Assembly (NCBI GenBank): GCA_902477755.1
Contig: CABSIK010000003.1
Location: 1-64,000, forward strand
From: an uncultured Clostridia bacterium
GTDB lineage: Bacteria; Bacillota; Clostridia; Lachnospirales; Anaerotignaceae
DNA length: 64,000 bases
Reading direction: 5' to 3'
Shown piece after piece: positions 43,048-51,913 of the stretch (its first letter is position 1; each line of letters opens with the position of its first letter). The translations under genes were made by a program, and so were the position numbers. Under the pieces are notes generated by a model. It worked only from the letters and a program-made list of their open reading frames with translations, had not been told where the DNA came from and searched no databases.

Positions 43048-45285
43048 TTATTCGCTGACTTTGATCAGCTTGGAAAGTTTTGCCATAAATTTCTTGGTTC
43101 CTTTTTCACCGAAGGATACCTCTACTTCAAAATCTGCTCCGCCGCCCTGAATGGATTTGACAACGCCAATGCCGTACTTCGGTGCACGGACTTTATCGCC
43201 TACTTCATAATCCAGTTTAAAGTCCTTAGGCGCAGGCATTTCTCTCTTGATGGGCTGGGCATAGGGGTTGGCTTTGCTGCGTGTGGGTGTCACAGGGCTT
43301 ACTTTCATGCTTTCTCGCATAGCATATTTCTTTGCCATATCGGACATCTGACGGGTAGGCATATCCACCAAATCCTGAGGAATTTCCTTCAGGAAACGGG
43401 AAGGGGGATTGTACTGTGTCAGACCATGCTGCATACGGCTTTTTGCATGGGTCATGTAAAGCACTTCTTTTGCACGGGTAATGCCTACATAACACAGACG
43501 GCGTTCTTCTTCAATTTCTTTTTCACCGCCGAACATAACCGCGCGGTAGCCGGGGAAAATACCTTCTTCCATGCCGATGATGAATACATAAGGGAATTCC
43601 AGACCTTTTGCACTATGGAGTGTCATGAGCACCACGCTTTCGTCCCCTTCGTTGTATCCGTCAATGTCAGCCACCAGAGCTACTTCTTCCAAGAAGCCTT
43701 CCAGACCTGCTTCCGGATTCTGTTTGTCATATTCTGTCGCCTTATTGACAAATTCGTCGATGTTTTCGATTCTTGCCAGTGCTTCGTCAGTGCCTTCTGT
43801 CAAAAGCTGCTGCAAGTAGCCGCTACGTTTTACAACAGCGTCAATGAGTTCTGCCGCTGTCATGCCTTCATAATCACGACGCAGGCTTTCAAAGAGTTCA
43901 TAAAATTCTTTGAATTTCTTCACTCTTGTTTTCAGTTCCGGCATATCATCCAGATGCGCCAGTGCTTCATAAAGCCCCATGCCGTGGTTCTGGGCATAGG
44001 TTACCACTTTTTCCAGAGAAGTATCCCCAATACCGCGTTTAGGCACGTTGATGATTCTCCGCAGAGCAATGGTGTCCGCAGGGTTTGCCAGCACTTTCAG
44101 ATAAGACAGAATGTCTCTGATTTCTTTTCTTTCATAGAAACGCACACCGCCGAACAGACGATAAGGAATACCTTTTTTCACAAACTGATCTTCCACAGTA
44201 CGGGACTGGGCATTGGCACGATACAGCACCGCAAAGTTATTCAGGCTCTTGCCTTCTTTCTGCAGCTGTTCGATCTGTTCTGCCACATAACGTGCTTCAT
44301 CATATTCATTGTCTGCTTTATAAATATGAATGATGCTGCCGCTGTCATTTTCTGTCCAAAGGGATTTTTCTTTTCTAGTCACATTGTTTTGAATGACTGC
44401 GTTTGCCGCATCCAAAATTTTCTTCGTGGAACGATAGTTCTGTTCCAATTTGATGACGGTTGTGTTGGGGAAGTCTTTTTCAAAATCCAGAATGTTGCGG
44501 ATGTTGGCACCTCTCCAGCCATAAATGCTCTGGTCATCGTCCCCTACCACACACAGGTTCTGATATTTTGCTGCCAACATATGCACCAGTTCATACTGGG
44601 ATGTGTTGGTGTCCTGATATTCGTCTACCATGATATAACGGAAACGTTCCTGATATTTATCCAGCACCTCTGGATGGGTACGAAACAGCAGTACTGTTTT
44701 ATAAATCAGATCGTCAAAGTCCAGCGCGTTGCTTTCTTTCAGCAGCTGCTGATAAAGCTGATATACCTTTGCCAGACGTTTGCCCTTGATATCGAAAGGA
44801 TCTACGGTCTTTGCATAGTCCTCCCAGCTGACCATTTCTTCTTTCTGTTTGCTGATCTGAGAAATAGCAGCACGGACGGAAAAGCTCTTGTCGATGGGGC
44901 TCATATTCAGGCGTTTGAATACTTCCTTCATGACTTTTTCCTGATCATCGGCGTCATAAATGGAGAACTGACCATCATAATCCAGATTGCTGATCTCTCT
45001 GCGCAGGATACGCACGCAGGTGGAATGGAAAGTGCTGATCCAGATATCTTCTGCACCCTGTCCCACCAGTTTGTCCACACGTTCCCGCATTTCTTTTGCG
45101 GCTTTGTTGGTGAAAGTGATTGCAAGGATGTTCCAAGGTTTTACACCTGTTTCCAGCAAATGGGCGATACGGACAGTCAAAGCCCCTGTCTTGCCGCTGC
45201 CAGCGCCTGCCAGCACCAAAACGGGACCTTCCGTCTGCATAACCGCCTTTTGCTGCATATTGTTCAACTGTTCAAATCCAATCAT
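43048..45285 (-). CDS. pcrA: ATP-dependent DNA helicase PcrA/UvrD
   Basis: 745 residues, superfamily 1A. QQKAVMQTEGPVLVLAGAGSGKT is split over the Q motif and Walker A. FDDLIYK, VDEYQDTN (motif II), GDDDQSIYGWRGA (III), QNYRST (IV), MTLHSAKGLEF (V) and LCYVGITRAKE (VI) are all present. The C-terminal SH3-like tail has VGDKVRAPKYGIGVV. It acts in repair and replication restart. The ATG follows CAGGAG; the codons upstream are unsupported. It probably forms an operon with yerC and ligA. Confidence 0.96.
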   Translation of the reverse strand: MIGFEQLNNMQQKAVMQTEGPVLVLAGAGSGKTGALTVRIAHLLETGVKPWNILAITFTNKAAKEMRERVDKLVGQGAEDIWISTFHSTCVRILRREISNLDYDGQFSIYDADDQEKVMKEVFKRLNMSPIDKSFSVRAAISQISKQKEEMVSWEDYAKTVDPFDIKGKRLAKVYQLYQQLLKESNALDFDDLIYKTVLLFRTHPEVLDKYQERFRYIMVDEYQDTNTSQYELVHMLAAKYQNLCVVGDDDQSIYGWRGANIRNILDFEKDFPNTTVIKLEQNYRSTKKILDAANAVIQNNVTRKEKSLWTENDSGSIIHIYKADNEYDEARYVAEQIEQLQKEGKSLNNFAVLYRANAQSRTVEDQFVKKGIPYRLFGGVRFYERKEIRDILSYLKVLANPADTIALRRIINVPKRGIGDTSLEKVVTYAQNHGMGLYEALAHLDDMPELKTRVKKFKEFYELFESLRRDYEGMTAAELIDAVVKRSGYLQQLLTEGTDEALARIENIDEFVNKATEYDKQNPEAGLEGFLEEVALVADIDGYNEGDESVVLMTLHSAKGLEFPYVFIIGMEEGIFPGYRAVMFGGEKEIEEERRLCYVGITRAKEVLYMTHAKSRMQHGLTQYNPPSRFLKEIPQDLVDMPTRQMSDMAKKYAMRESMKVSPVTPTRSKANPYAQPIKREMPAPKDFKLDYEVGDKVRAPKYGIGVVKSIQGGGADFEVEVSFGEKGTKKFMAKLSKLIKVSE

Positions 45286-45373
45286 GTTTTTACTCCTGTT
45301 CTGTCTTTTTGGCAAAGAAAAGGAAGCGGACACCTGAGAAAGTGCCAACTCCCTTCCTAAGCTCATCTATGGG

Positions 45374-45700
45374 TTACTGTTCTGCTTCTTCCGTTGTTTC
45401 CGTCTGTTCGCCATCACCATATACTCTGTTAATGGCAAGTTTATAGCCGTCTGTGCCATAGTGCAGGCAGCGGTTCACGCGGCTGATGGTGGCTGTAGAA
45501 GCCCCAGTTTTTTCCGCAATTTCCACATAAGTTTTTTTTGCGTTCAGCATAACCGCTACTTCCATACGCTGGGCAATGGCCTGTATTTCATTGACGGTGC
45601 ATAAATCCTCGAAAAGCTGGTAACATTCTTCCACGGTTTCCATGCTGAGGATACACTGAAAAAGCCTGTCCACTAATTCACTTTTGATTTTTTTGTTCAT
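45374..45700 (-). CDS. yerC: YerC/YecD family TrpR-like regulator
   Basis: 108 residues with a TrpR-type HTH: LFEDLCTVNEIQAIAQRMEVAVMLN and YVEIAEKTGASTATISRVNRCL. YerC proteins are TrpR-superfamily members that usually lie in front of pcrA in Bacillota. The ligand is not established. An acidic C-terminal tail (GEQTETTEEAEQ) follows. It has its own promoter. Confidence 0.92.
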   Translation of the reverse strand: MNKKIKSELVDRLFQCILSMETVEECYQLFEDLCTVNEIQAIAQRMEVAVMLNAKKTYVEIAEKTGASTATISRVNRCLHYGTDGYKLAINRVYGDGEQTETTEEAEQ

Positions 45701-45736
45701 AACCGAACGCCACCTTTACTTTCAATATCTTATTAC

Positions 45737-45765
45737 ATATTAGCATACTAAAGTGTTAAAGTAAA
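45737..45765 (-). promoter_or_regulatory. yerC promoter
   Basis: Minus strand TTTACT (45760-45765), 17-bp spacer, TAATAT (45737-45742). The small dyad TTAG-TATG-CTAA (45741-45752) covers the spacer next to the -10 and could be a TrpR-like operator. Confidence 0.6.
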
Positions 45766-45789
45766 GATTTTTTTGGCGTTCTGTTCAAA

Positions 45790-46506
45790 TTATTTGTTGC
45801 GCTTTAACGCGCTGATGAACCCATCCACGCTAGTATTCAGCACCAGATTTTTCGGAAAATCCACTTTCTTCATCAACGCATCCACATGTTCGAATTCACC
45901 GATGCTGGTATAAAAATGGGCGTCACTGCCAACCACTACAGGCAGCTTTGCTTCTTTGCAAAGACGCAGCATATACTCAATGTTTTCCGCGCTGCCATCC
46001 CGAAAACCGCCGGGAATGAGAGACGTGTTGTTGATTTCCAAAAGTGTGCCTGTTTCCTTGGCTTTTTCCACCAAACGCTCATAATCCAGGGGATAACGAG
46101 GGTCTCCCGGATGTCCCAGAATATCCACCAGAGGATTTTCCATGACTTTCAGGCAGGCTCTTGTGTTTTCTTCTTTGGTACCAGGTGCCAGACAAGGTGT
46201 ATGCAGGCTGGCGATGGCAATATCCAGACGGGAAAGGACTTTCTCGTCCATATCCACTGTACCTTCAAAGTCCATGATATTCAGTTCAATGCCCCGCAGC
46301 ACACGCACGCCATGAAGTTCTTTGGGCACCACATGAAGATTGGCAAAGTAGGCATGGCATGTGGTATGTGCCATCATAGGCGCATGGTCTGTAATGGCAA
46401 TGGCTTCCAGCCCTTTTCGTGCCGCACAAAGAACATTTTCATCCAATGTGCTGTAAGCATGTCCGCTGGCAATGGTATGGGTATGGGTATCAATCAGATA
46501 TTTCAT
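45790..46506 (-). CDS. PHP-family phosphatase (YcdX-like)
   Basis: 238 residues. Metal ligands of the PHP fold are visible: DTHTHT near the N-terminus, ITDHAP, GIELN, ASLHTP, ILGHPGD, and VGSDAHF near the C-terminus. YcdX-type members are trinuclear zinc phosphatases with poorly known substrates. The gene stands alone with TTTATTATGATCG-like sequence upstream. Beyond it, 46507-46713 shows no gene. Confidence 0.9.
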   Translation of the reverse strand: MKYLIDTHTHTIASGHAYSTLDENVLCAARKGLEAIAITDHAPMMAHTTCHAYFANLHVVPKELHGVRVLRGIELNIMDFEGTVDMDEKVLSRLDIAIASLHTPCLAPGTKEENTRACLKVMENPLVDILGHPGDPRYPLDYERLVEKAKETGTLLEINNTSLIPGGFRDGSAENIEYMLRLCKEAKLPVVVGSDAHFYTSIGEFEHVDALMKKVDFPKNLVLNTSVDGFISALKRNK

Positions 46507-46713
46507 GATTACTCCCTCTCTTTTATTATGATCGAAAAAGTTTCGGATGGAACCAAACCTTTTTCATAGGAATTATACCATTTTTTTCGTGGAATGAAAA
46601 GAAAAACCGCCCAAAACTCAAAGAAAAACAAAGTTCTTTATGGAATAAACATGATTTGCAAAAATTGTCATATTTCTCCAAAAAATGCCTCTGGGCTCAT
46701 CTTTTTTCCAAAG

Positions 46714-46735
46714 AAAAAACAGGGGTTTTCCCCTG
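46714..46735 (-). terminator. Terminator of the zinc-ribbon gene
   Basis: Minus strand CAGGGG-AAAA-CCCCTG followed by TTTTTTC. Confidence 0.85.
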
Positions 46736-46743
46736 CCTGACTT

Positions 46744-46959
46744 TCATTTTCCTCCTGCAAAACTGCTGCGCCATTTATCATAACATGCCTCACAAATATC
46801 CAGCGTATGATTTTCCCCGTCTTTTTGAGAAAAATAGCCCCACTGTTTTTCCAGATGGAGATAATCCTCCCTTTCCGTATCAATCTTTCTGCCGCAGCAA
46901 TCGCAATATACTTCATCTCTGACCCGTACTTCCTGCAAAACGGTTTTGTATGTTTCCAT
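46744..46959 (-). CDS. Small zinc-ribbon protein of unknown function
   Basis: 71 residues starting METYKTVLQEV. Two cysteine pairs (YCDCCGRKI and ICEACYDKW) would bind one zinc. The ATG follows GGGGGAAG. Single-ribbon proteins of this type occur as hypothetical proteins in Clostridia. No genomic partner suggests a function. Confidence 0.65.
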   Translation of the reverse strand: METYKTVLQEVRVRDEVYCDCCGRKIDTEREDYLHLEKQWGYFSQKDGENHTLDICEACYDKWRSSFAGGK

Positions 46960-47132
46960 GCCGCTTCCCCCTTTGTTTTGTCCCATTTCTCTTTTCTTCT
47001 GCATTTTAACATGGCAATTGACATTTTTCTATAGGAAACTGCTGTGATTCATGGTAAAATAAGCCTGTCGGTTTGTGCAGCCTCCCTCTGGCGGTTTCAC
47101 AGGACAAAACCACCAGAAAGGAGCCAAAATAC

Positions 47133-48080
47133 ATGAATCTGAACACGCAACAGGCTTTGCAGCACTGCACCGTTTGTCCCAGAAACTGTGGTGCAGACCG
47201 TCTGTCCGGCAAAGTTGGCTTTTGCGGCGCAGGCACTCTGCCAAAAGTGGCGCTTGTTTCTGCCCATCAATGGGAAGAACCACCTATCAGCGGCACAAGG
47301 GGTTCCGGCACTGTCTTTTTCTCTCACTGCAATCTGCGCTGTGTTTTTTGTCAAAACCACCACATCAGTCAGGAAAATTTTGGTGCAGAAATTTCTATCG
47401 AACGTCTGACAGAAATTTTTCTGGAGCAGCAGAGCCGAGGACTTCATAACATCAATCTGGTATCTGCCTCCCACTTTATCCCCCAGATTGCGGAAGCGCT
47501 GGAGAATGCAAAAGCGCAAGGGCTTTCCATTCCTGTGGTCTATAACTCCAATGGATATGAAAGTCTGGATGGCTTACGGATGCTGGATGGACTGGTGGAT
47601 GTGTATCTGCCGGACTTCAAATACTGGGATGACACACTTGCTGTGCAGTATTCCAAGGCACCCCATTACGCCGAAACCACAGCGGTAGCCATTTTGGAAA
47701 TGCGCAGACAAACCAAAGCCGACATTTTTGATGAAAACGGCATCATGGAAAAAGGGCTGATTCTTCGGCATCTTGTCCTGCCTGGACATTACAAAGACAG
47801 TTTTCAGGTTTTGGACTGGATACGGGAGAATTTAGGAAAAGACGCTTATGTGTCCCTATTGAATCAGTACACCCCCATGTATCACGCCACAGAATTTCGG
47901 AATCTTTCCCGCAGACTGACTACGTTTGAATATGAAAAAGTCACGGAATACTTTTTGGAAATCGGCTTGACCAACGGATTTGTGCAAAAACGCTCTGCGG
48001 CCACATCGGAATACACACCGCTTTTTGACCTTTCAGGTGTCAAAAGTGCCGCATCGTTTCAAATTAGAAAGGAGAATTGA
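47133..48080 (+). CDS. Radical SAM protein, PflX / pyruvate-formate-lyase-activase-like
   Basis: 315 residues. The radical SAM cluster motif CNLRCVFCQ (CxxxCxxC) follows an N-terminal set of cysteines (CTVCPRNCGADR, GFCGAG), which may hold a second cluster or metal. YNSNGYESLDGL and DVYLPDFKYW fit the PflX branch. These resemble glycyl-radical activases, but no glycyl-radical enzyme gene is beside it, so the target is unknown. The ATG follows AAAGGAG. A cupin gene starts three bases after its stop. Confidence 0.85.
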   Translation: MNLNTQQALQHCTVCPRNCGADRLSGKVGFCGAGTLPKVALVSAHQWEEPPISGTRGSGTVFFSHCNLRCVFCQNHHISQENFGAEISIERLTEIFLEQQSRGLHNINLVSASHFIPQIAEALENAKAQGLSIPVVYNSNGYESLDGLRMLDGLVDVYLPDFKYWDDTLAVQYSKAPHYAETTAVAILEMRRQTKADIFDENGIMEKGLILRHLVLPGHYKDSFQVLDWIRENLGKDAYVSLLNQYTPMYHATEFRNLSRRLTTFEYEKVTEYFLEIGLTNGFVQKRSAATSEYTPLFDLSGVKSAASFQIRKEN

Positions 48081-48083
48081 ACC

Positions 48084-48434
48084 ATGGTAAGAAAAGAGAA
48101 TGTTGTAATCAAAGAAGGACTTAGAGATGGCAAAGGCATCATCGAAATCCACCATTTTCTCACAGAAGAAGAACTGATGGGTCACGGTAAAATGTATGCA
48201 AGACTGGTAATGAAACCCCACAGCTCCATCGGCTGGCATCAGCATGTAGGCAACACAGAGCCTTATGCCATCATCAAAGGCGAAGGCACATTCGTAGACA
48301 ATGACGGCTCCAAAACCACTGTACGCCCCGGTGACGTTTGTCTCATTGAAGTAGGTCAGTGGCATGCCATGGAAAACAATACAGACGAAGATGTGGAACT
48401 GATTGCCCTTGTTGTAAACGACTGGGCAAAATAA
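48084..48434 (+). CDS. Cupin-domain protein
   Basis: 116 residues. Cupin motif 1 is GWHQHVGNTEPYAIIKGEG and motif 2 PGDVCLIEVGQWHAMEN; both keep metal-binding His/Glu. The small beta-barrel could be an enzyme or a sensor; nothing narrows it. It has its own AAAGGAG and is cotranscribed with the PflX-like gene. Confidence 0.85.
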   Translation: MVRKENVVIKEGLRDGKGIIEIHHFLTEEELMGHGKMYARLVMKPHSSIGWHQHVGNTEPYAIIKGEGTFVDNDGSKTTVRPGDVCLIEVGQWHAMENNTDEDVELIALVVNDWAK

Positions 48435-48457
48435 TTTTCCAAATATCATCTGAACAC

Positions 48458-48496
48458 AAAAAGCTGGAATCCTTGAAAAACAGGAAAATTCCAGCT
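48458..48496. terminator. Terminator between convergent genes
   Basis: AGCTGGAAT (48462-48470) pairs with ATTCCAGCT (48488-48496). The T5 run is on the minus-strand side, so it mainly ends the metallophosphoesterase transcript. Confidence 0.7.
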
Positions 48497-48500
48497 AAGC

Positions 48501-48675
48501 TGATTCCTCTTAAGAAAACATTGCATTTCCTTATTTTTGATTTCTTAAGGGGAATTGCGACGGCTATCTTCAGAAGAAAACATGCCAAATAAAATCTCTA
48601 TAAAAACAAGAAAGCTGAAATCTTCTGTTGTGATAAGGATTTCAGCTTTTTTGTTTTCTTATGAAGATGCCCCTT
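48501..48675 (+). repeat. Interspersed repeat copy F (full form)
   Basis: Starts TGATTCCTCTTAAGAAAACATT with the first-stem partner TTTCTTAAGGGGAATT. The second part runs CAGAAGAAAACATGCC to TGTTTTCTTATGAAGATGCC. The inner stem is GAAAGCTGAAATC with GATTTCAGCTTTT. It lies between the convergent cupin and metallophosphoesterase genes. Confidence 0.87.
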
Positions 48676-48692
48676 ATTGTTTTCATCTCTTT

Positions 48693-49514
48693 TTAGGCTT
48701 TATCCGGCACCAATTCCACCATGACCACTTCCGGTGGATTCCAGATACGGGGAAGATTATTTTTGCAAAGCCCCCGACTTACCACCATGGTGGTTTCTCC
48801 CAAAGGATACATACCGCCAGCATAATCTGGGAACCATCCCTGATTGGGCGCAAACAATCCATTCAAAATAAGCGGTATCCGCACCTGTCCTCCATGGGCA
48901 TGACCTGCCGCCACCAGATCAAAGCCGCTTTCCTCGTACCACTGTACCAATTCCGGACGATGAGAAAGGAGAATGGTAAAATCATGGTCATTTCTTTCTT
49001 CTTTCACCTGCTCCAATTGACTTTCCCATTCAGAAAAATCAGAAAACTTGTCTGGGTCATTGATGCCGGCAATCTGAACAACATTGCTGTTTATATCCAG
49101 CTCCGTTGTTTCTCCTTCCAGCACCGTAACGCCGTAAGAAGCAATCATTTCCGCAATTTTCTCATATTCCCCAGACCAGTGCTCATGATTGCCGGAAACA
49201 TAGAAACAAGGATATGTATCTCCAATGGCATCCAGCAACTGCTTCGTACCATCATGAGGCACTTCATCATCAGCAATATCCCCTGACAACAATATGGCAT
49301 CCGGTTCCTGTGCCTCCAACAACGCCACCAGTTTCTTCTGATTCTCACCGTAAATGGTGCTGTGCAGGTCTGTAATCACCGCCAGACGGACTGGGGATGT
49401 AATTTTCGGAGATTCCAGCTGATATTTCTGTACTTTCAAATGGGTCTGCAATGCAGAAGCCAGTATACCAATAACAAGGACGCCTGCCAGCAGAAAAATG
49501 CCTTTCTTTTTCAT
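48693..49514 (-). CDS. Metallophosphoesterase, membrane-anchored (YkuE-like)
   Basis: 273 residues. An N-terminal signal anchor (about 4-22) is followed by a calcineurin-like domain with ITDLHS, LLSGDIAD, YVSGNHEHW, LLSHRPE and GHAHGGQ. Family members act on membrane-linked or external phosphoesters, including UDP-diacylglucosamine-type lipids, but the substrate here is open. It lies 37 nt downstream of the isochorismatase-like gene on the same strand. Confidence 0.88.
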   Translation of the reverse strand: MKKKGIFLLAGVLVIGILASALQTHLKVQKYQLESPKITSPVRLAVITDLHSTIYGENQKKLVALLEAQEPDAILLSGDIADDEVPHDGTKQLLDAIGDTYPCFYVSGNHEHWSGEYEKIAEMIASYGVTVLEGETTELDINSNVVQIAGINDPDKFSDFSEWESQLEQVKEERNDHDFTILLSHRPELVQWYEESGFDLVAAGHAHGGQVRIPLILNGLFAPNQGWFPDYAGGMYPLGETTMVVSRGLCKNNLPRIWNPPEVVMVELVPDKA

Positions 49515-49551
49515 ATAAAACTCCTTTCAGCGCCCCCTTTACTTTTCGTTT

Positions 49552-50202
49552 TTATTCCGGTGCTGTTTCGTCAGCTTCCACCCGATCTCTCACTTCCTGT
49601 ACCACGTTTTTCATGACAACGCCTTCTTTCAGGAAGGTTTCCGCATCCAATACCGTTGCGCCGATAAACGCCATATCTTCCATATTGGCTTTCTGCACCG
49701 CTTCACTTCTAGAGGAACAGCAATCCTCAATGATTGCCACATTATAGTCCAGAGATAACCCATCATAGCAGGTTGCGCGAATACAGTTCGGTGTGGTAGT
49801 ACCTGTCAGAATGACTGTGTCCACTCGCAATCTCCGCAGAATCAAATCCAGTTCTGTCTGGAAAAAAGCAGAAAATCTGGGTTTGATAATGGTATAATCC
49901 CCTGCTTGTGGTGTAAAGGCTTCCGGCACCTCAATGGAACATTCCCCTGTGCTGTTTGGTGCCAGACAGCGTCCCCCTGCCAGCCAGTTGTCATAACGGC
50001 ACGCTTCCACATCACTGCCATCTTTCCGATAAATACGGTTCACAAAGAAAACGGGAATCTTTCTGTTTCTCGCTTCTGCGATGACCTTTGCCAGTGCAGG
50101 TACTGTATCTGCCGCCTGTTTGATGTACAGCGGAGAGTTTTCATTCAAAAATCCTTCTTCCATATCAATGACAACCAATGCTGGTTTGATTTCCTGTGAC
50201 AT
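49552..50202 (-). CDS. Isochorismatase-family cysteine hydrolase
   Basis: 216 residues. The triad is visible as Asp in LVVIDMEEGF (D13), Lys in IIKPRFSAFF, and Cys in TTPNCIRATCYDG, with the cis-peptide TGTTTPN. Likely an amidase of the nicotinamidase group; no NAD-salvage genes adjoin, so the substrate is not assigned. It has a long C-terminal acidic tail (VEADETAPE). Confidence 0.87.
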   Translation of the reverse strand: MSQEIKPALVVIDMEEGFLNENSPLYIKQAADTVPALAKVIAEARNRKIPVFFVNRIYRKDGSDVEACRYDNWLAGGRCLAPNSTGECSIEVPEAFTPQAGDYTIIKPRFSAFFQTELDLILRRLRVDTVILTGTTTPNCIRATCYDGLSLDYNVAIIEDCCSSRSEAVQKANMEDMAFIGATVLDAETFLKEGVVMKNVVQEVRDRVEADETAPE

Positions 50203-50317
50203 AAAATCCCTTCTTTCATTTTTTCAAAAGTATACCACAGTTTTTTCCAGTAGGAAAGGCACCTTTTGTCCCTGCAACCATAGTATAAACATATAATTTG
50301 CAAAGGAGGTCTTCCCA

Positions 50318-51064
50318 TTGCGCCCCATGCTTTCTCTGCATGATGTCACCCTCAGTTATCATAGTCTCAGCGGCGAAACGAAGGCCGTTTCCCATCTGTC
50401 TTTTTCCGTGGAGGAAGGAGAATTTGTCACCATTGTTGGCCCCAGCGGCTGCGGTAAATCCTCCATATTATCTATGCTGGCAGGACTGATCCCCCCTTCC
50501 TCCGGCAGTCTTTCCGTCAACGGCAACATCGGCTATATGCTGCAAAAAGACCATCTGCTGGAATGGCGCACCATTCGCCGCAATGCCCAATTGGGATTGG
50601 AGCTGCAAGGCAAACTGACGCCGGAAAACATCGCTTTTGTAGATCACATGCTGGATCAATACGGTTTGGGCGATTTCAAAGACCGTTTTCCCTCTGAACT
50701 TTCCGGCGGCATGCGCCAACGGGCTGCCCTGATTCGTACCCTCGCCGTCCGTCCAGATATTCTGCTGCTGGATGAACCTTTTTCTGCTCTGGATTATCAG
50801 ACCAGACTGTCTGTGGCAGACGAAATCGGCACCATCATCCGCAAAGAAGGAAAAACAGCCCTTCTGGTGAGCCACGACATTTCCGAAGCCATCAGCCTTT
50901 CCGACCGTGTGATCGTGTTATCCGGTCGTCCTGCACGGCTGAAAAAAATCCACACAATCTCCCTTTCCGTGGAAAACCGCACCCCCATGAAAGCCCGAGA
51001 GGCACCGGAATTTCGAGAATATTTCAATCAAATTTGGAAGGAGCTGGATGTTCATGTGGCGTGA
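50318..51064 (+). CDS. ABC transporter ATPase (nitrate/sulfonate/taurine type)
   Basis: 248 residues. Walker A GPSGCGKSS, Q-loop LQKDHLLEW, signature LSGGMRQRAA, Walker B ILLLDEPFSALD, and LVSHDISEA are complete. It belongs to the SsuB/TauB/ThiZ group. The start is TTG at 50318, eight bases after AAAGGAGG; the ATG three codons later is the alternative. It overlaps the permease gene by 17 nt. No substrate-binding protein is encoded next to it. Confidence 0.9.
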   Translation: MRPMLSLHDVTLSYHSLSGETKAVSHLSFSVEEGEFVTIVGPSGCGKSSILSMLAGLIPPSSGSLSVNGNIGYMLQKDHLLEWRTIRRNAQLGLELQGKLTPENIAFVDHMLDQYGLGDFKDRFPSELSGGMRQRAALIRTLAVRPDILLLDEPFSALDYQTRLSVADEIGTIIRKEGKTALLVSHDISEAISLSDRVIVLSGRPARLKKIHTISLSVENRTPMKAREAPEFREYFNQIWKELDVHVA

Positions 51065-51872
51065 AATCAAACGACCTCCCGTTTCTGCCCAGCAGGCTGC
51101 CTTTCTGCGTCGTCTGAAGCTGCGGCGTTATACCATCTACACCATACAGATTCTGCTGCTGGTTGGCTTTTTCCTTTTGTGGGAAGCAGCAGCTCGAAAA
51201 GGCTGGGTAGACGCCTTTCTGTTCAGCCAGCCTACAGAAATCTGGGCTACAGCTGTAGAAATGGCAGAAAACGGCATGCTTTGGAAACACATTGGCATTA
51301 CACTGGCAGAAACCGTTGCCGGCTTTGTGCTGGGCACTATCCTTGGTACACTGACTGCCATACTCCTCTGGTGGAACCGGATGATTTCCGATGTGGCAGA
51401 GCCTTATCTGGTGGTTCTTAATGCCTTACCCAAAACAGCCCTCGCCCCCATTATCATTGTCTGGCTGGGCAACGGCAAAACTTCTATCATCGTTGTGGCA
51501 CTGCTCACCTCTGTCATCGTTACCATCATGACTGTTCTCAACGGCTTTTTACAGACCGACGAAGAAAAAATCAAACTCATCCGCATTTTTGGCGGCGGAA
51601 AATGGCAGATTCTGAAAAAAGTCGTATTCCCTGCCAATATCCCCTGTATGGTCAACGCTTTGAAAATCAATGTAGGGCTTTCCTTTGTCGGCGTTATTGT
51701 CGGGGAATTTCTGGTGGCACAGGCAGGCCTGGGCTTCCTCATTATCTACGGAAGCCAGGTTTTCAAACTTTCCTGGGTTCTCATGAGTGTTGTCATTCTC
51801 TCCATACTGGCAGCACTTCTTTACGAAGCCATCAATCTGTTGGAAAAACGCATACTGAAAAAACGCCTTTGA
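51048..51872 (+). CDS. ABC transporter permease (SsuC/TauC family)
   Basis: 274 residues with about six membrane helices. The coupling loop EAAA-like stretch reads NGFLQTDEEKIKLIRIFGGGKWQILKKVVFPANIP. NALPKTALAPIIIVWLGNGKTS matches the SsuC/TauC family. With the ATPase before it this makes the core of an importer for a small organic anion or a thiamin precursor. The solute is unknown because the binding protein is missing from the locus. Met codons at 51048 and 51054 are both possible starts. Confidence 0.9.
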   Translation: MFMWREIKRPPVSAQQAAFLRRLKLRRYTIYTIQILLLVGFFLLWEAAARKGWVDAFLFSQPTEIWATAVEMAENGMLWKHIGITLAETVAGFVLGTILGTLTAILLWWNRMISDVAEPYLVVLNALPKTALAPIIIVWLGNGKTSIIVVALLTSVIVTIMTVLNGFLQTDEEKIKLIRIFGGGKWQILKKVVFPANIPCMVNALKINVGLSFVGVIVGEFLVAQAGLGFLIIYGSQVFKLSWVLMSVVILSILAALLYEAINLLEKRILKKRL

Positions 51873-51875
51873 CAA

Positions 51876-51909
51876 AAAAAGACCGAACCTGTAAAGATTC
51901 GGTCTTTTT
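51876..51909. terminator. Bidirectional terminator
   Basis: AAAAAGACCGAA (51876-51887) pairs with TTCGGTCTTTTT (51898-51909). It lies between the ABC permease and the convergent small membrane protein gene. Confidence 0.92.
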
Positions 51910-51913
51910 ATTT

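Noticed and set aside
42991..45360. Long open frame opposite pcrA
   Set aside because: Antisense shadow of a complete helicase gene; no start context or known domain.
48555..49286. Plus-strand frame that begins in repeat copy F
   Set aside because: It runs antisense through the metallophosphoesterase gene and starts in a structured repeat; no ribosome site.
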